Counted from the stretch's first letter, positions 14,142 to 22,607 are shown. The stretch: DNA of 37,500 bases from Anaeromyxobacter soli (GCF_022808855.1 NZ_JAKZLF010000041.1:1-37500); one strand, 5' to 3'. A program made the numbers and translations. The notes: generated by a model from the letters alone, not told the origin.

Positions 14142-15401
14142 ATGGCGACCTTCGTCTCCCCCGAAGCCGAGGCGCCGACCGGCGCGCGCGCGGTCGTGAA
14201 CGCCGCCGTGATCGTCGCGGCGCTCGGATACTTCGTCGACATCTACGACCTCATCCTCGTCTCGATCGTCCGCAAGCCGAGCCTCACCGCGCTGGGCGTC
14301 GCCCCCGAGCTGCTCCTCACCGAGGGGTTCTCGATCCTCAACTGGCAGATGGTGGGGATGCTCATCGGCGGGATCCTGTTCGGCGTGGTCGGCGACAAGC
14401 TCGGGCGGCTGCAGATCCTCTTCGGCTCGATCACGCTCTACTCGCTCGCGACGCTCGCGAACGGCTTCGTGCAGGACCTCGCCACCTACAAGCTCCTGCG
14501 CTTCGCGGCCGGGCTCGGGCTCGCCGGCGAGCTCGGCGCGGGCGTCACGCTCGTCTCCGAGATCCTGCCCGCCCGCCTGCGCGGCTACGGGACGATGATC
14601 GTCGCCTCGGTGGGGGTCTCGGGCGCGGTGGCGGGGAACCTCGTCGCGAAGTGGCTCGACTGGCGCTGGGCGTACCTCGTCGGCGGCGGGCTCGGCCTCG
14701 TGCTCCTCGTCCTGCGCATCAAGGTCCGCGAGTCGGGGATGTTCCGCCGCGCGGCGAAGGCGAAGGGCGTCTCGCGCGGCAACTTCCTCTCCCTCTTCAC
14801 CGACGGGGAGCGGCTCACGCGCTACCTGGCGTCGATCCTCATCGCCGTGCCGATCTGGTTCGCGAACGCGATCCTGGTCCTCGGCGCGCCCGAGTTCGCC
14901 CAGGCGCTCGGCGTCACCGGGCCGGTGTCGGCGGGCGACGCGGTGGCGTTCTTCTACGGCGGCCTCGTCGCCGGAGACCTCGCGAGCGGGACGCTCTCCC
15001 AGGTGCTCCGGAGCCGGCGCAAGGTGGTGCTCCTCTTCCTCTCCCTCCTCGCAGGCGCGATCGCCGCCTACTTCCTCGCCGGCCGGGGCGCCTCCCCGGC
15101 GCGGTTCCTCGTGCTCTGCGGCCTGCTCGGGGTGACGAGCGGCTACTGGGCCATCTTCGTCACCGTCGCCGCCGAGCAGTTCGGCACGAACATCCGCGCC
15201 ACCGTGGCGACGACCGTGCCGAACTTCGTCCGCGGCCTCGTGGTGGTGGTGACCTCGTCGTTCGTGTTCCTGCGCCCCTCCCTCGGCCTCCTCGGCGGGG
15301 CGCTCGCCGTGGGCGCGGTCTGGTTCACGCTGGCCCTCGTCTCCGCGCTCCGGCTGCGGGAGACGTTCGGGGTCGATCTCGACTACCTCGAGCGTGATTA
15401 G
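14142..15401 (+). CDS. MFS transporter (metabolite:H+ symporter type)
   Basis: This 419-residue inner-membrane transporter has about 12 hydrophobic segments. The first helix carries GYFVDIYDLILVS, as in sugar-acid and phosphate symporters. The loop between helices 2 and 3 has GVVGDKLGRLQIL, the MFS motif G...D..GR. RFAAGLGLAGELGAGVTLVSEILPARLRGYG covers helices 4-5 with the family R..G...GGE..... pattern, where Glu-Leu stands in the usual place. A second copy in the C-terminal half lacks a clear motif. Substrate is unknown; the style is closest to the MHS and PHS families. Start ATG 14142 is chosen because the 34 residues before it are Arg/Pro-rich and non-conserved. The stop is 9 bases before the next gene, so the two probably form one transcript. 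Confidence 0.88.
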   Translation: MATFVSPEAEAPTGARAVVNAAVIVAALGYFVDIYDLILVSIVRKPSLTALGVAPELLLTEGFSILNWQMVGMLIGGILFGVVGDKLGRLQILFGSITLYSLATLANGFVQDLATYKLLRFAAGLGLAGELGAGVTLVSEILPARLRGYGTMIVASVGVSGAVAGNLVAKWLDWRWAYLVGGGLGLVLLVLRIKVRESGMFRRAAKAKGVSRGNFLSLFTDGERLTRYLASILIAVPIWFANAILVLGAPEFAQALGVTGPVSAGDAVAFFYGGLVAGDLASGTLSQVLRSRRKVVLLFLSLLAGAIAAYFLAGRGASPARFLVLCGLLGVTSGYWAIFVTVAAEQFGTNIRATVATTVPNFVRGLVVVVTSSFVFLRPSLGLLGGALAVGAVWFTLALVSALRLRETFGVDLDYLERD

Positions 15402-15410
15402 AGAGAGCCC

Positions 15411-15929
15411 ATGTCGCTCTACGTGGTGGACGTCGAGGCGGACGGCCCGATCCCGGGGAAGTACTCGATGGTGTCGCTCGGCGCGGTGCTCGTCGAGCCG
15501 GGGCTCGGCCGGACGTTCTACGGGCGCACGCGCCCGATCTCCGATGCGTTCCTCCCCGAGGCGCTCGCCGTGTCGGCGACGACGCGCGAGGAGCACCTGC
15601 GCTACGACGAGCCGGGCGAGGTGATGGCGGCGTTCGAGCGCTGGATCCAGGAGACGACGCGCGGGAAGCCGGTCTTCTTCTCGGACAACCTCGCCTTCGA
15701 CTGGCAGTTCGTGAACTGGTACTTCCACACCTACCTCTCCCGGAACCCCTTCGGCTGGAGCGGCCGGCGCATCGGCGACCTCTACTGCGGGATGGTGAAG
15801 GACGCGTACGCGCAGTGGAAGCACCTGCGCAAGACCGGGCACGACCACCACCCCGTGAACGACGCCAGGGGGAACGCCGAGGCGATCCTCGCCATGATCG
15901 AGATGGGGTTGAAGCTCCAGGCGCGGTGA
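15411..15929 (+). CDS. DEDD-type 3'-5' exonuclease
   Basis: This 172-residue RNase T/epsilon-fold exonuclease carries Exo I in VVDVEADGP (Asp and Glu ligands), Exo II in FFSDNLAFDWQFVNW, and Exo III in HHPVNDARGNAEA, whose His-x5-Asp pattern is the DEDDh type. These four acidic residues bind the two catalytic metals. It probably trims RNA or single-stranded DNA ends in the cytoplasm; the exact substrate is not given by sequence. It is short and has no helicase or polymerase fusion. The ATG at 15411 is preceded by AGAGAGAG, a purine-rich ribosome-binding site. It lies 9 bases after the MFS transporter stop and is convergent with the following lipoprotein gene. Confidence 0.88.
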   Translation: MSLYVVDVEADGPIPGKYSMVSLGAVLVEPGLGRTFYGRTRPISDAFLPEALAVSATTREEHLRYDEPGEVMAAFERWIQETTRGKPVFFSDNLAFDWQFVNWYFHTYLSRNPFGWSGRRIGDLYCGMVKDAYAQWKHLRKTGHDHHPVNDARGNAEAILAMIEMGLKLQAR

Positions 15930-15947
15930 AGCGCGCCGCCGCCGCGG

Positions 15948-17216
15948 CTAGAGCGCGGTCGCCGCGCGCGTCGCCGACAGCGTGCTCCAGGACGAGATGG
16001 TCGTCGTGGGCGGGATCGGCGGCGGGGTCGTGGACGCGGGCGCGAGCCGCGCGTCCACGGTGGACGGCTGGGCGCGCACGCTCCAGACGTACGCCGCGCC
16101 GGCCGGCACGGACAGGCCGAGCGCGGCGAGGTCCGGCACGGTGAAGGACTGCTCCGCCGTGGTGACGCGCACGTCCGGGGCGCCCGGCGTGCTGGACACG
16201 AGCGCGAGGACGTGGACGCCGGGCTCGCTCGACCACGCGAACCGCGTCCCGACCCCGAGGGTCGCGCCCTCCGCCGGCTCGAGGAGCACCGGCAGCGGAT
16301 GCAGCGCGAGCTCCACCGGGCTCGCCGGCGACGTCCCCCCGGACCACGATGCCGTGGTGGTGCCGCCTCCCGCGGGGCTCGCGATGACGTACAGCATCGT
16401 CCGGAGGTCCGGGGCGGTCGGCATGAGGAACGTGCTCGCGCCCGGCGCGGCGCTGCCCGCGGCGTGCAGCCAGTAGATGGCCGGGGTCCCGAGCGCGAAG
16501 CCCATCATGGCCTGGGGCGACACGCCGTCCGGCGCGGTCACGTTCACGGCGAGGGGGGCGGTCGGCAGCGGCGCGAGCGCGAGGGCGGAGACGTCGGTCG
16601 ACGCGCCGATGCGCAGCGTGACGGAGTCCTGGCGCGCGAGCCAGAACGCGTCGGGCGCGCTCGACGTGCACGCGCCGGGGCACGCCCAGTACACGGCGGC
16701 GAGCGTGCCCGTCGCGACGTCGGTTCCGCCCAGGGTGGCGGAGTACGTGCCGGCCGTGCCGGGCGGCCGTGCCGTGCCCATCCAGCCCACGGTGCCCGCG
16801 GAGAACGTGAGCTGCCCGCTGCCCTCGTGGCCGGCGGGCGGGCACCCTGCGCCGCCGCAGTCGCCCGTGATCGTCGTCGTGAAGCCGGCGCCGAGCGGGG
16901 TCGTGCCCCCCGGGACGCCGAGCCGCACCTCGGGGCTGGCCCGCGTGACGCCCACGTAGAGCTCCACCTGTTCGCCCTTGATGACCGCGAGGTCGTAGGG
17001 CGCGCCGTCCACCAGGAGGGAGAAGGTGCCCTCCAGGTCCGTCGTCGTCGAGCGCCAGCCGCCCCCCGTGCGCGTCGCGACCCGGGCGCCCGCGACCGGC
17101 AGCCGGTCCGAGCCCAGCACCTTGCCGGTCACGCCGAACGGGCTGCTCGTGACGCCATCGCCGCCGCTGCAGGCGGAGAGGAGCGCGGCGGTGAGGATGA
17201 GGACGGTGCGGCGCAT
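15948..17216 (-). CDS. Lipoprotein with a carboxypeptidase-regulatory-like domain
   Basis: 422 residues. MRRTVLILTAALLSAC is a lipoprotein signal with lipobox L-S-A-C, Cys at 16. Residues of about 28-90 form a beta-sandwich of the CarboxypepD_reg type (VTGKVLGSDRLPVAGARVAT, then TTDLEGTFSLLVD). A Cys pair sits in GDCGGAGCPP and another in CPGACTSS, probably disulphides, consistent with export. The remainder is Ser/Thr/Pro/Gly-rich, with tandem beta domains (VELALHPLPVLLEPAEGATLG looks like a fibronectin-type start). Envelope or surface protein of unknown role. Start: ATG 17216, set by the signal peptide and the GAGGAGG five bases upstream; that site lies in an inverted repeat (17218-17243). 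No catalytic residues seen. Confidence 0.8.
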   Translation of the reverse strand: MRRTVLILTAALLSACSGGDGVTSSPFGVTGKVLGSDRLPVAGARVATRTGGGWRSTTTDLEGTFSLLVDGAPYDLAVIKGEQVELYVGVTRASPEVRLGVPGGTTPLGAGFTTTITGDCGGAGCPPAGHEGSGQLTFSAGTVGWMGTARPPGTAGTYSATLGGTDVATGTLAAVYWACPGACTSSAPDAFWLARQDSVTLRIGASTDVSALALAPLPTAPLAVNVTAPDGVSPQAMMGFALGTPAIYWLHAAGSAAPGASTFLMPTAPDLRTMLYVIASPAGGGTTTASWSGGTSPASPVELALHPLPVLLEPAEGATLGVGTRFAWSSEPGVHVLALVSSTPGAPDVRVTTAEQSFTVPDLAALGLSVPAGAAYVWSVRAQPSTVDARLAPASTTPPPIPPTTTISSWSTLSATRAATAL

Positions 17217-17217
17217 G

Positions 17218-17243
17218 GTGCCTCCTCGATGAAGGAGAGGCAC
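17218..17243 (-). promoter_or_regulatory. Hairpin enclosing the ribosome-binding site of the lipoprotein
   Basis: On the minus strand GTGCCTC (17243-17237) pairs with GAGGCAC (17224-17218) across a 12-base loop, and the second arm contains part of the Shine-Dalgarno GAGGAGG. It ends two bases before the ATG at 17216. A separate 12-base palindrome, GCCGTGCACGGC, lies upstream at 17258-17269 and is a candidate operator. Confidence 0.4.
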
Positions 17244-17440
17244 GACGCCTATCACGCGCCGTGCACGGCATCCACCCGGCGTCATCATGCGCGTCGGGGC
17301 ATGTGGGGAACGGGCGGAGCCTCGGCGCGAGGTCCGGCGCGTCGACGCGCGCCCGCGCGTGTCAGGGTGCGCCCGGGGCGCGATCGCCTGGGGAGGAGCC
17401 GCCCTCGACGCGGCTCGCGCTTTCGTGTTTCCTCCGCGCC

Positions 17441-18040
17441 GTGACGCTCTTCCTCACCGGCGCGACGCTGGGGCTCTCCGCCGCCGCCCAGCCCGGGCCG
17501 TACCAGGCCTACCTCCTCGCGCAGTCGCTCCGGAACGGCGCCCTCCGCACGCTGCCGGTCGCGCTCGTGCCGTTCCTCTCGGATCCGGCGGTCATCGCGG
17601 TCGTCCTCCTCGTCCTCTCCCAGCTCCCCTCGGGGCTCCTGCGCGGCCTGCAGATCGTGGGCGGCGTCGTCGTCCTGTGGCTCGCGGTCGCGACGCTCCG
17701 GGCCGCGCGCGCCGGCGTGGTCGCGGAGGGGCGGGCGCCGCCGCGCGGGATCGTGCGCGCGACCCTCGTGAACCTCACGAACCCGAACGCCTGGATCTTC
17801 TGGAGCCTCGTGGGCGGCCCGCTGCTCGCCGAGGCGTGGCAGGCCGCTCCGGCGCGCGCCCTCGCCTTCCTCGCCGGCTTCTACCTCTTCCTCACCGGCG
17901 GGAACCTCGCCATCGTCGGCCTCGCGGGCGCGGCGAGCCGGCTCGGACCCCGCTTCACGCGGGCGCTCGGGGTCCTCTCCGGCGCCGTCCTGCTCGCCTT
18001 CGGCGCATGGCAGATCGGCCGCGGGCTCGCGGGGAGCTGA
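17441..18040 (+). CDS. LysE-family exporter
   Basis: This 199-residue inner-membrane protein has about six hydrophobic segments. Segment 1 contains LSAAAQPGPYQAYLLAQSLRNG, the LysE/RhtB N-terminal motif with PGP and the following loop. The middle has NLTNPNAWIFWSLVGGP, the conserved P(N/K)...FW motif of the family. LysE/RhtB proteins export amino acids or related small molecules. Substrate cannot be predicted. The start is uncertain: GTG 17441 (VTLFLTGATLGLSAAA) begins just before the first helix; no Shine-Dalgarno precedes it, and the upstream part of the frame is Arg/Ala-rich and unlikely to be coding. It lies 138 bases before proB on the same strand; co-transcription is uncertain. Confidence 0.85.
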   Translation: MTLFLTGATLGLSAAAQPGPYQAYLLAQSLRNGALRTLPVALVPFLSDPAVIAVVLLVLSQLPSGLLRGLQIVGGVVVLWLAVATLRAARAGVVAEGRAPPRGIVRATLVNLTNPNAWIFWSLVGGPLLAEAWQAAPARALAFLAGFYLFLTGGNLAIVGLAGAASRLGPRFTRALGVLSGAVLLAFGAWQIGRGLAGS

Positions 18041-18163
18041 TACGCGAACCGCCGCCGGCGGATCCGCACCCGCGCCGTGCGCCCACTCCACCTTCGCGGG
18101 CGGCAAGGCGAGCGGCGCGGGCGCGCCGTGACCCGGCCGGTGCCGGGCGCGGGCCGGATGGGT

Positions 18164-18169
18164 TAGGCT
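18164..18169 (+). promoter_or_regulatory. -10-like hexamer TAGGCT before proB
   Basis: TAGGCT ends 9 bases before the proB ATG at 18179, with only pyrimidine-rich bases between and no Shine-Dalgarno. This suggests a transcript beginning at or next to the start codon. Confidence 0.4.
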
Positions 18170-18178
18170 CTCGCCCCC

Positions 18179-19312
18179 ATGCGCAGCGCCCTCTCCCGCA
18201 CGAAGCGGCTCGTGGTGAAGGTCGGCACCGGCACGCTCACCGATCCGAGCGGCCGGTTCGATCGAGAGAACTGCGCCCGGCTGGGCGCGGAGCTCGCGGC
18301 GCTCGCGCGCGATCACCGGGTGGTGCTCGTCTCGTCCGGCGCGGTGGCGCTCGGCGCGGAGCGGCTCGGGCTCGTCCGCACGAAGGGCAAACCCTGGGAC
18401 ATCCCCACGAAGCAGGCCTGCGCCGCGGTGGGCCAGCCCCACCTCATGGCCGCCTGGGGCGACGCCCTCGGCGCGCACGGCCTCACCGTCGCGCAGGTGC
18501 TCCTCACCGCCGACGACCTCGCCTCGCGCAAGCGCTTCCTCAACGCGCGGCGCACCTTCGAGAAGCTCCTCGAGGCCGGCGTCGTTCCCGTCGTGAACGA
18601 GAACGACACCGTCGCCGTGGACGAGATCAAGGTGGGCGACAACGACACGCTCGCGGGGCTCGTCGCGGGGTGCGTGGAGGCCGGGCTCGTCGCGATGCTG
18701 ACGGACGTGGAGGGGCTCTACGACCGGAACCCCGCCGAGCGGGGCGCGACGCTCCTCCACGACGTTCCCCGCGTGACGGCCGAGATCGAGCGGTTCGCGG
18801 GCGGCGCCGGCAGCGAGCGCAGCGTCGGCGGGATGGCCACCAAGGTGAAGGCGGCGCGCCGGCTCGGCGCCCAGGGAGTCGTCACTGCCCTCCTCTCCGG
18901 GCGCCGGGAGGGGGCGCTCGCGGCGCTCCTCGCGGGCGAGCCGGTGGGGACGGTGTTCGCGCGGGGCGCGGCCCGGCTCACCTCGCGGAAGGGCTGGCTC
19001 GCCGCCGCCGCCAAGGGCAAGGGCGTCATCGTGGTGGACCCGGGCGCGCGCCGGGCGCTCACCGAGCAGGGCCGCTCCCTCCTCCCGTCGGGGGTCCGGT
19101 CCGTCGAGGGCCAGTTCGGGGTAGGCGACCCGGTGGACATCGCCGTGGACCCGGCGAGGCCGTTCGCGCGCGGGCTCGCCGGCTACGCCGCGGAGGAGAT
19201 CCGCAAGATCGCTGGGCTGAAGACGAGCGAGATCGAGCGGGCGCTCGGGTATAAGTACCTCGACGAGATCGTCCACCGGGACGATCTCGTCGTGCTCGAA
19301 CCCCGGGAATGA
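18179..19312 (+). CDS. proB: Glutamate 5-kinase with PUA domain
   Basis: This 377-residue enzyme phosphorylates glutamate to gamma-glutamyl phosphate, the first step of proline synthesis. [12 protein letters not shown] is the N-terminal amino-acid-kinase strand and loop; [17 protein letters not shown] carries the glutamate-binding region; [25 protein letters not shown] is the ATP/proline-feedback region; [13 protein letters not shown] is the conserved kinase Lys segment. From about residue 280 a C-terminal PUA domain follows ([13 protein letters not shown] to [13 protein letters not shown]). Length matches the PUA-containing ProB (about 370). Start ATG 18179 has no Shine-Dalgarno but a -10-like TAGGCT upstream. 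The stop overlaps proA (ATGA at 19309-19312). ProB is usually feedback-inhibited by proline. Confidence 0.97.
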   Translation: MRSALSRTKRLVVKVGTGTLTDPSGRFDRENCARLGAELAALARDHRVVLVSSGAVALGAERLGLVRTKGKPWDIPTKQACAAVGQPHLMAAWGDALGAHGLTVAQVLLTADDLASRKRFLNARRTFEKLLEAGVVPVVNENDTVAVDEIKVGDNDTLAGLVAGCVEAGLVAMLTDVEGLYDRNPAERGATLLHDVPRVTAEIERFAGGAGSERSVGGMATKVKAARRLGAQGVVTALLSGRREGALAALLAGEPVGTVFARGAARLTSRKGWLAAAAKGKGVIVVDPGARRALTEQGRSLLPSGVRSVEGQFGVGDPVDIAVDPARPFARGLAGYAAEEIRKIAGLKTSEIERALGYKYLDEIVHRDDLVVLEPRE

Positions 19313-20604
19313 CGGCCATGAGACGACCCGCGAGCGAGGGGCTCGCTGCCGAGATGCGGCGGCTCGCGGAGGCGTCCCGCGACGCCGCGCGCGTGCTCGG
19401 CTGCGCGGAGACGCGCGCGAAGGACGCCGCGCTGCGCGCCGCCGCCGACGCCATCGGCCGGCGGCGGGCGGAGATCCTCGCCGCGAACGCCGAGGACCTC
19501 GCCGCCGCGCGCGCCGCGGGGCAGTCCGCCGCCTACCTCGACCGGCTCGCGCTCGACGACAGGCGGCTCGAGGAGATCGCCGGCGCGCTGCGCGAGGTCG
19601 CGGCCCTGCCCGACCCGGTGGGAGAGGTGACCGCGAGCTGGCGGCGCCCGAACGGCCTCTCGGTGAAGAAGGTCCGCATCCCGCTGGGCGTCGTGCTGAT
19701 GGTGTACGAGGCGCGGCCGAACGTGACGGTGGACGCGGCGGCGCTCTGCGTGAAGAGCGGCAACGCCGCCATCCTGCGGCCCGGCTCGGACGCGCTCCGC
19801 TCGTCGCTCGCGCTCCAGGCCGCCTTCGCGGAGGGGCTCGCCGCGGCGGGCCTGCCGGCGGCGAGCGCCCAGGTCGTGCCCACCGCCGACCGCGAGGCGA
19901 CCTTCGAGCTGCTGAAGCTCGACGATCTCATCGACCTCGCCATCCCGCGCGGCGGCCCGTCGCTCATCCGCGCCGTCGCGGAGCGGTCGCGCGTGCCGGT
20001 GGTGAAGCACTACCAGGGCGTCTGCCACCTCTACCTCGACGAGAGCGCACCGCTCGAGCAGGCGAAGGACCTCGCGCTGAACGGCAAGGTGCAGCGCCCC
20101 GCCGTGTGCAACGCGACCGAGTGCCTCCTCGTGCACCGCGAGGCGGCCGCGCGACTCCTCCCCGGGGTGGGGCGCGCCCTCGCCGACGCCGGCGTCGAGC
20201 TCCGCTGCTGCCCGACCTCGCTCACGATCCTCGCCCGCGCGGGCGTCCCCGCGGTGGCCGCCGCGCCCGACGACTTCGGCAAGGAGTTCTCGGACAAGAT
20301 CCTGGCGGTGCGCGTGGTCCACGATCTCGACGGCGCGCTCGATCACATCGCCCGCTACGGCTCGCTCCACACCGAGGCGATCCTCACGCGGGACCTCGCG
20401 AGCGCGCGCCGCTTCGAGCGCGAGGTGACGGCGAGCGCGGTCATGGTGAACGCCTCGACCCGGTTCAACGACGGCGGCGAGCTCGGCCTGGGAGCCGAGA
20501 TCGGAATCTCAACGACGAAGCTCCACGCGTTCGGCCCCATGGGCCTCTCCGAGCTGACCACCCAGAAGTACGTGGTGGAAGGCGACGGACACGTGCGGAG
20601 CTAG
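19309..20604 (+). CDS. proA: Gamma-glutamyl phosphate reductase
   Basis: This 431-residue aldehyde-dehydrogenase-fold enzyme reduces gamma-glutamyl phosphate to glutamate-5-semialdehyde with NADPH; the product cyclises to pyrroline-5-carboxylate. Evidence: [29 protein letters not shown] (NADP-binding region), the [15 protein letters not shown] segment, and [10 protein letters not shown] with the catalytic Cys at 267. The end, [40 protein letters not shown], is a full match to the family C terminus. Length is slightly above the usual 415-420. The ATGA overlap with proB indicates coupling; an alternative ATG nine bases downstream (19318) is possible. rsfS follows after 8 bases. Confidence 0.97.
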   Translation: MTAMRRPASEGLAAEMRRLAEASRDAARVLGCAETRAKDAALRAAADAIGRRRAEILAANAEDLAAARAAGQSAAYLDRLALDDRRLEEIAGALREVAALPDPVGEVTASWRRPNGLSVKKVRIPLGVVLMVYEARPNVTVDAAALCVKSGNAAILRPGSDALRSSLALQAAFAEGLAAAGLPAASAQVVPTADREATFELLKLDDLIDLAIPRGGPSLIRAVAERSRVPVVKHYQGVCHLYLDESAPLEQAKDLALNGKVQRPAVCNATECLLVHREAAARLLPGVGRALADAGVELRCCPTSLTILARAGVPAVAAAPDDFGKEFSDKILAVRVVHDLDGALDHIARYGSLHTEAILTRDLASARRFEREVTASAVMVNASTRFNDGGELGLGAEIGISTTKLHAFGPMGLSELTTQKYVVEGDGHVRS

Positions 20605-20612
20605 GGGAAAGA

Positions 20613-21194
20613 ATGGCGATCAAGAAGAAGGCGATTGCGAAGAAGGCGACGAGGAAGACGACCGCGAAGTCCGGAAAGGCGCCCGCGCGCGGCGGGAGGC
20701 AGTCCGCGCGGGGCGGGAAGATCCCGGCGAAGCGGCGGCGCGTCCCCGCGCCGGCGTCGCAGGCGCAGAAGCGGACCCCGCGCGCGCCGAAGCGGGCCGC
20801 CGCCGCCGGGCTCCCTTCCGCCGCCGCCGAGGCCGCCGCGCCGATGCCCGACGTCGCCCGCCCGACCGCGCTCGCGATCGCCCAGGCCGGCCTCGACAAG
20901 AAGGCCGAGGACGTGACGGTGCTCGACGTCCGCGGCCTCACGAGCTACGCGGACTACTTCGTCGTCATGACGGCCGACTCGGACCGGCAGGCCTCCGCCA
21001 TCGCCGACCACGTCGAGCAGACCATGAAGCAGCAGGGCGTCTCCAAGGTCGGCGTCGAGGGCTACGAGACCGGCCGCTGGATCCTCGTCGACTACGGCGA
21101 CGTGGTCGCGCACGTGATGAGCCGCGACTCGCGCGGCTTCTACGACATCGAGGGGCTCTGGGCGGACGCGCCGCGCTTCACCGTGGAGGCCTGA
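20613..21194 (+). CDS. rsfS: Ribosomal silencing factor with a basic N-terminal extension
   Basis: 193 residues; usual RsfS is 105-120. The C-terminal domain (about 80-190) is typical: KKAEDVTVLDVRGLTSYADYFVVMTADSDRQ, then GYETGRWILVDYGDVVAHVMSRDSRGFYDIEGLW. RsfS binds ribosomal protein uL14 and stops 50S-30S joining in starvation. Residues 1-75 are unusual: Lys/Arg/Ala/Pro-rich, with KKKAIAKKATRKTTAKSGK and later RAPKR, like a histone H1 tail. The long start is backed by GGGGAAAG five bases before the ATG. An internal ATG (20844, M78) would give a normal-length protein, and GAGG lies 11 bases before it. Eight bases after proA, so probably co-transcribed; nadD, the common neighbour, is not between them. 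Confidence 0.93.
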   Translation: MAIKKKAIAKKATRKTTAKSGKAPARGGRQSARGGKIPAKRRRVPAPASQAQKRTPRAPKRAAAAGLPSAAAEAAAPMPDVARPTALAIAQAGLDKKAEDVTVLDVRGLTSYADYFVVMTADSDRQASAIADHVEQTMKQQGVSKVGVEGYETGRWILVDYGDVVAHVMSRDSRGFYDIEGLWADAPRFTVEA

Positions 21195-21236
21195 GGCCTC
21201 CGCCGCTCCACGGATCTCACCAGCGAAGCGAGCTCG

Positions 21237-21256
21237 GCGGGGCGACGCCGCCCCGC
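21237..21256 (-). terminator. Possible terminator stem between rsfS and the cytochrome gene
   Basis: GCGGGGCG (21237-21244) pairs perfectly with CGCCCCGC (21249-21256) around an ACGC loop, between two convergent genes. No T-run is present, so support is the stem and the position only. Confidence 0.35.
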
Positions 21257-21275
21257 GGGGCAGGGCGGCCGTGGA

Positions 21276-22607
21276 TCAGAAGCGCGGGTGGCAGTAGTTG
21301 CAGGCCCAGTAGAACTCGTACGCGTCGCCCCAGCGCAGCGGCTTGACGCTGCCCGCGTCGGCGTACGCCTGCCGCTCGAGGTGGCAGCCCACGTTGGAGC
21401 AGGTGCGGGTGGCCGGGTCGTAGCTCGCGTGATCGAGCGAGACGGCGAGCACGCTCGTCCCGTCGGACGCCTTGCGCACCTCCGTGCCCGGCGGGAGCGC
21501 CGCGGCGTCGACCCGCACGTTGAAGGGCCACACGTAGTACGGCGCGATCGGTCCCGGCGGCGTGAGCAGCGGGAGCCCGGTGCCGGGGTAGTACGAGGGC
21601 AGCGTCGGGCGGGGATCGAACACCACGTCGGCCCGGCCGTTCACGTGGCGGAGGGGGAGCACCTTGCCCGAGCCCATGCGCGCGCGCGCGCCGTCGTGGC
21701 AGGTCACGCACTGCGACGACTGCCAGTCCAGGGATTCCTTGCGCGTCGGGTCGGCCTCGGGCACGTCGAGCGCGTAGCTGCCCCGGGTGTCGAGGTAGTA
21801 GAAGCCGCCCCCCTTCACGTTGGCGGGGTCCACCGTGTCGAAGTGGCAGGTCTGGCAGGTGATGGGCGCGGCCGCGCTCTCGCCCGCCCAGCCGAGGCCC
21901 CCGCCGTGCTTCGAGCCCGACGGGTGCCACGCGCCGGGCAGGCCCGCGTAGTGGCCCCACTCCCAGCCGTCGCCGGCGAGCTGCAGGTGCGAGTTGGGCG
22001 CGGCGCTTGCCGAGCCGGCGGAGCGATAGCGGGGCGGGTTCCCGTGGCAGCCGTCGCAGCCGAGCGCGCCGGGCGCCGCGGTCCAGGCGGGCGTCGTGCG
22101 GTAGTCGAGCGGCGCGTCGGGCGCGGCGAGGCCGCTCGAGTGGCAGTAGACGCCGCTGCACGTCCCCGTCGCAGGATCCCAGGCCGCCTGCGGCGCGTTG
22201 CGGCGCTTGATGGCGTCGCCCGCGACCGGCTGTGGCGGCGGGGTGAGCACGACGTCCGGCAGCCCGTCGTTCCCGAGGTCGGCCTCGTGCGCCGCCGGAT
22301 CGAGCGGGTGGCAGTGGCCGCACCCGAAGGCGTAGCGCGTGCCGCCCGTCGCCACGTCCTCGAGGATGCGCAGGTCGCCGTAGACGAGCGCGTCTGCGCC
22401 GACCATCATCGCGTGCGCGAGGTGGGCGCCCGTCGCCGGAGGGGCGCCGTGGCAGGAGTCGCAGGCGCCAGTCGAGACGGGCGGCGGCTCGCCGGGGGGC
22501 GGCGGCGCCCGGGTCGGCCCGATGGGCGCACGGGAGTCGCACGCGCTCCCGAGGAGCAGCGCGAGCGCGAGCGCGCGCAGCGCGTCCTTCAACGAGATGC
22601 GCGCCAT
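21276..22607 (-). CDS. Octahaem c-type cytochrome lipoprotein (CXXCH/CX4CH family)
   Basis: 443 residues with lipobox L-G-S-A-C, Cys at 23, so probably anchored to the outer membrane or envelope. Eight haem motifs are visible: CXXCH at 49-53, 96-100, 184-188, 251-255, 300-304 and 436-440, and the longer CX4CH at 150-156 (CSGVYCH) and 403-409 (CSNVGCH). That mix, and the GVYCHSSG context, match the Geobacter-type CXXXXCH...CXXCH repeat family (TIGR01904). Such proteins are thought to carry electrons toward extracellular acceptors, though most members are not characterised. Start ATG 22607 is set by the signal and by GGGAGGA five bases upstream. The EamA transporter gene lies 68 bases upstream on the same strand. 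No other cytochrome gene is nearby. Confidence 0.93.
   Translation of the reverse strand: MARISLKDALRALALALLLGSACDSRAPIGPTRAPPPPGEPPPVSTGACDSCHGAPPATGAHLAHAMMVGADALVYGDLRILEDVATGGTRYAFGCGHCHPLDPAAHEADLGNDGLPDVVLTPPPQPVAGDAIKRRNAPQAAWDPATGTCSGVYCHSSGLAAPDAPLDYRTTPAWTAAPGALGCDGCHGNPPRYRSAGSASAAPNSHLQLAGDGWEWGHYAGLPGAWHPSGSKHGGGLGWAGESAAAPITCQTCHFDTVDPANVKGGGFYYLDTRGSYALDVPEADPTRKESLDWQSSQCVTCHDGARARMGSGKVLPLRHVNGRADVVFDPRPTLPSYYPGTGLPLLTPPGPIAPYYVWPFNVRVDAAALPPGTEVRKASDGTSVLAVSLDHASYDPATRTCSNVGCHLERQAYADAGSVKPLRWGDAYEFYWACNYCHPRF

Noticed and set aside
13176..15851. 891-codon minus-strand frame opposite the HAD, MFS and exonuclease genes
   Set aside because: All three plus-strand genes have full motifs; the opposite product has only Arg/His/Glu-rich low complexity.
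18041..18178. Riboswitch or attenuator before proB
   Set aside because: Only short G+C stems expected by chance; the start appears almost leaderless.
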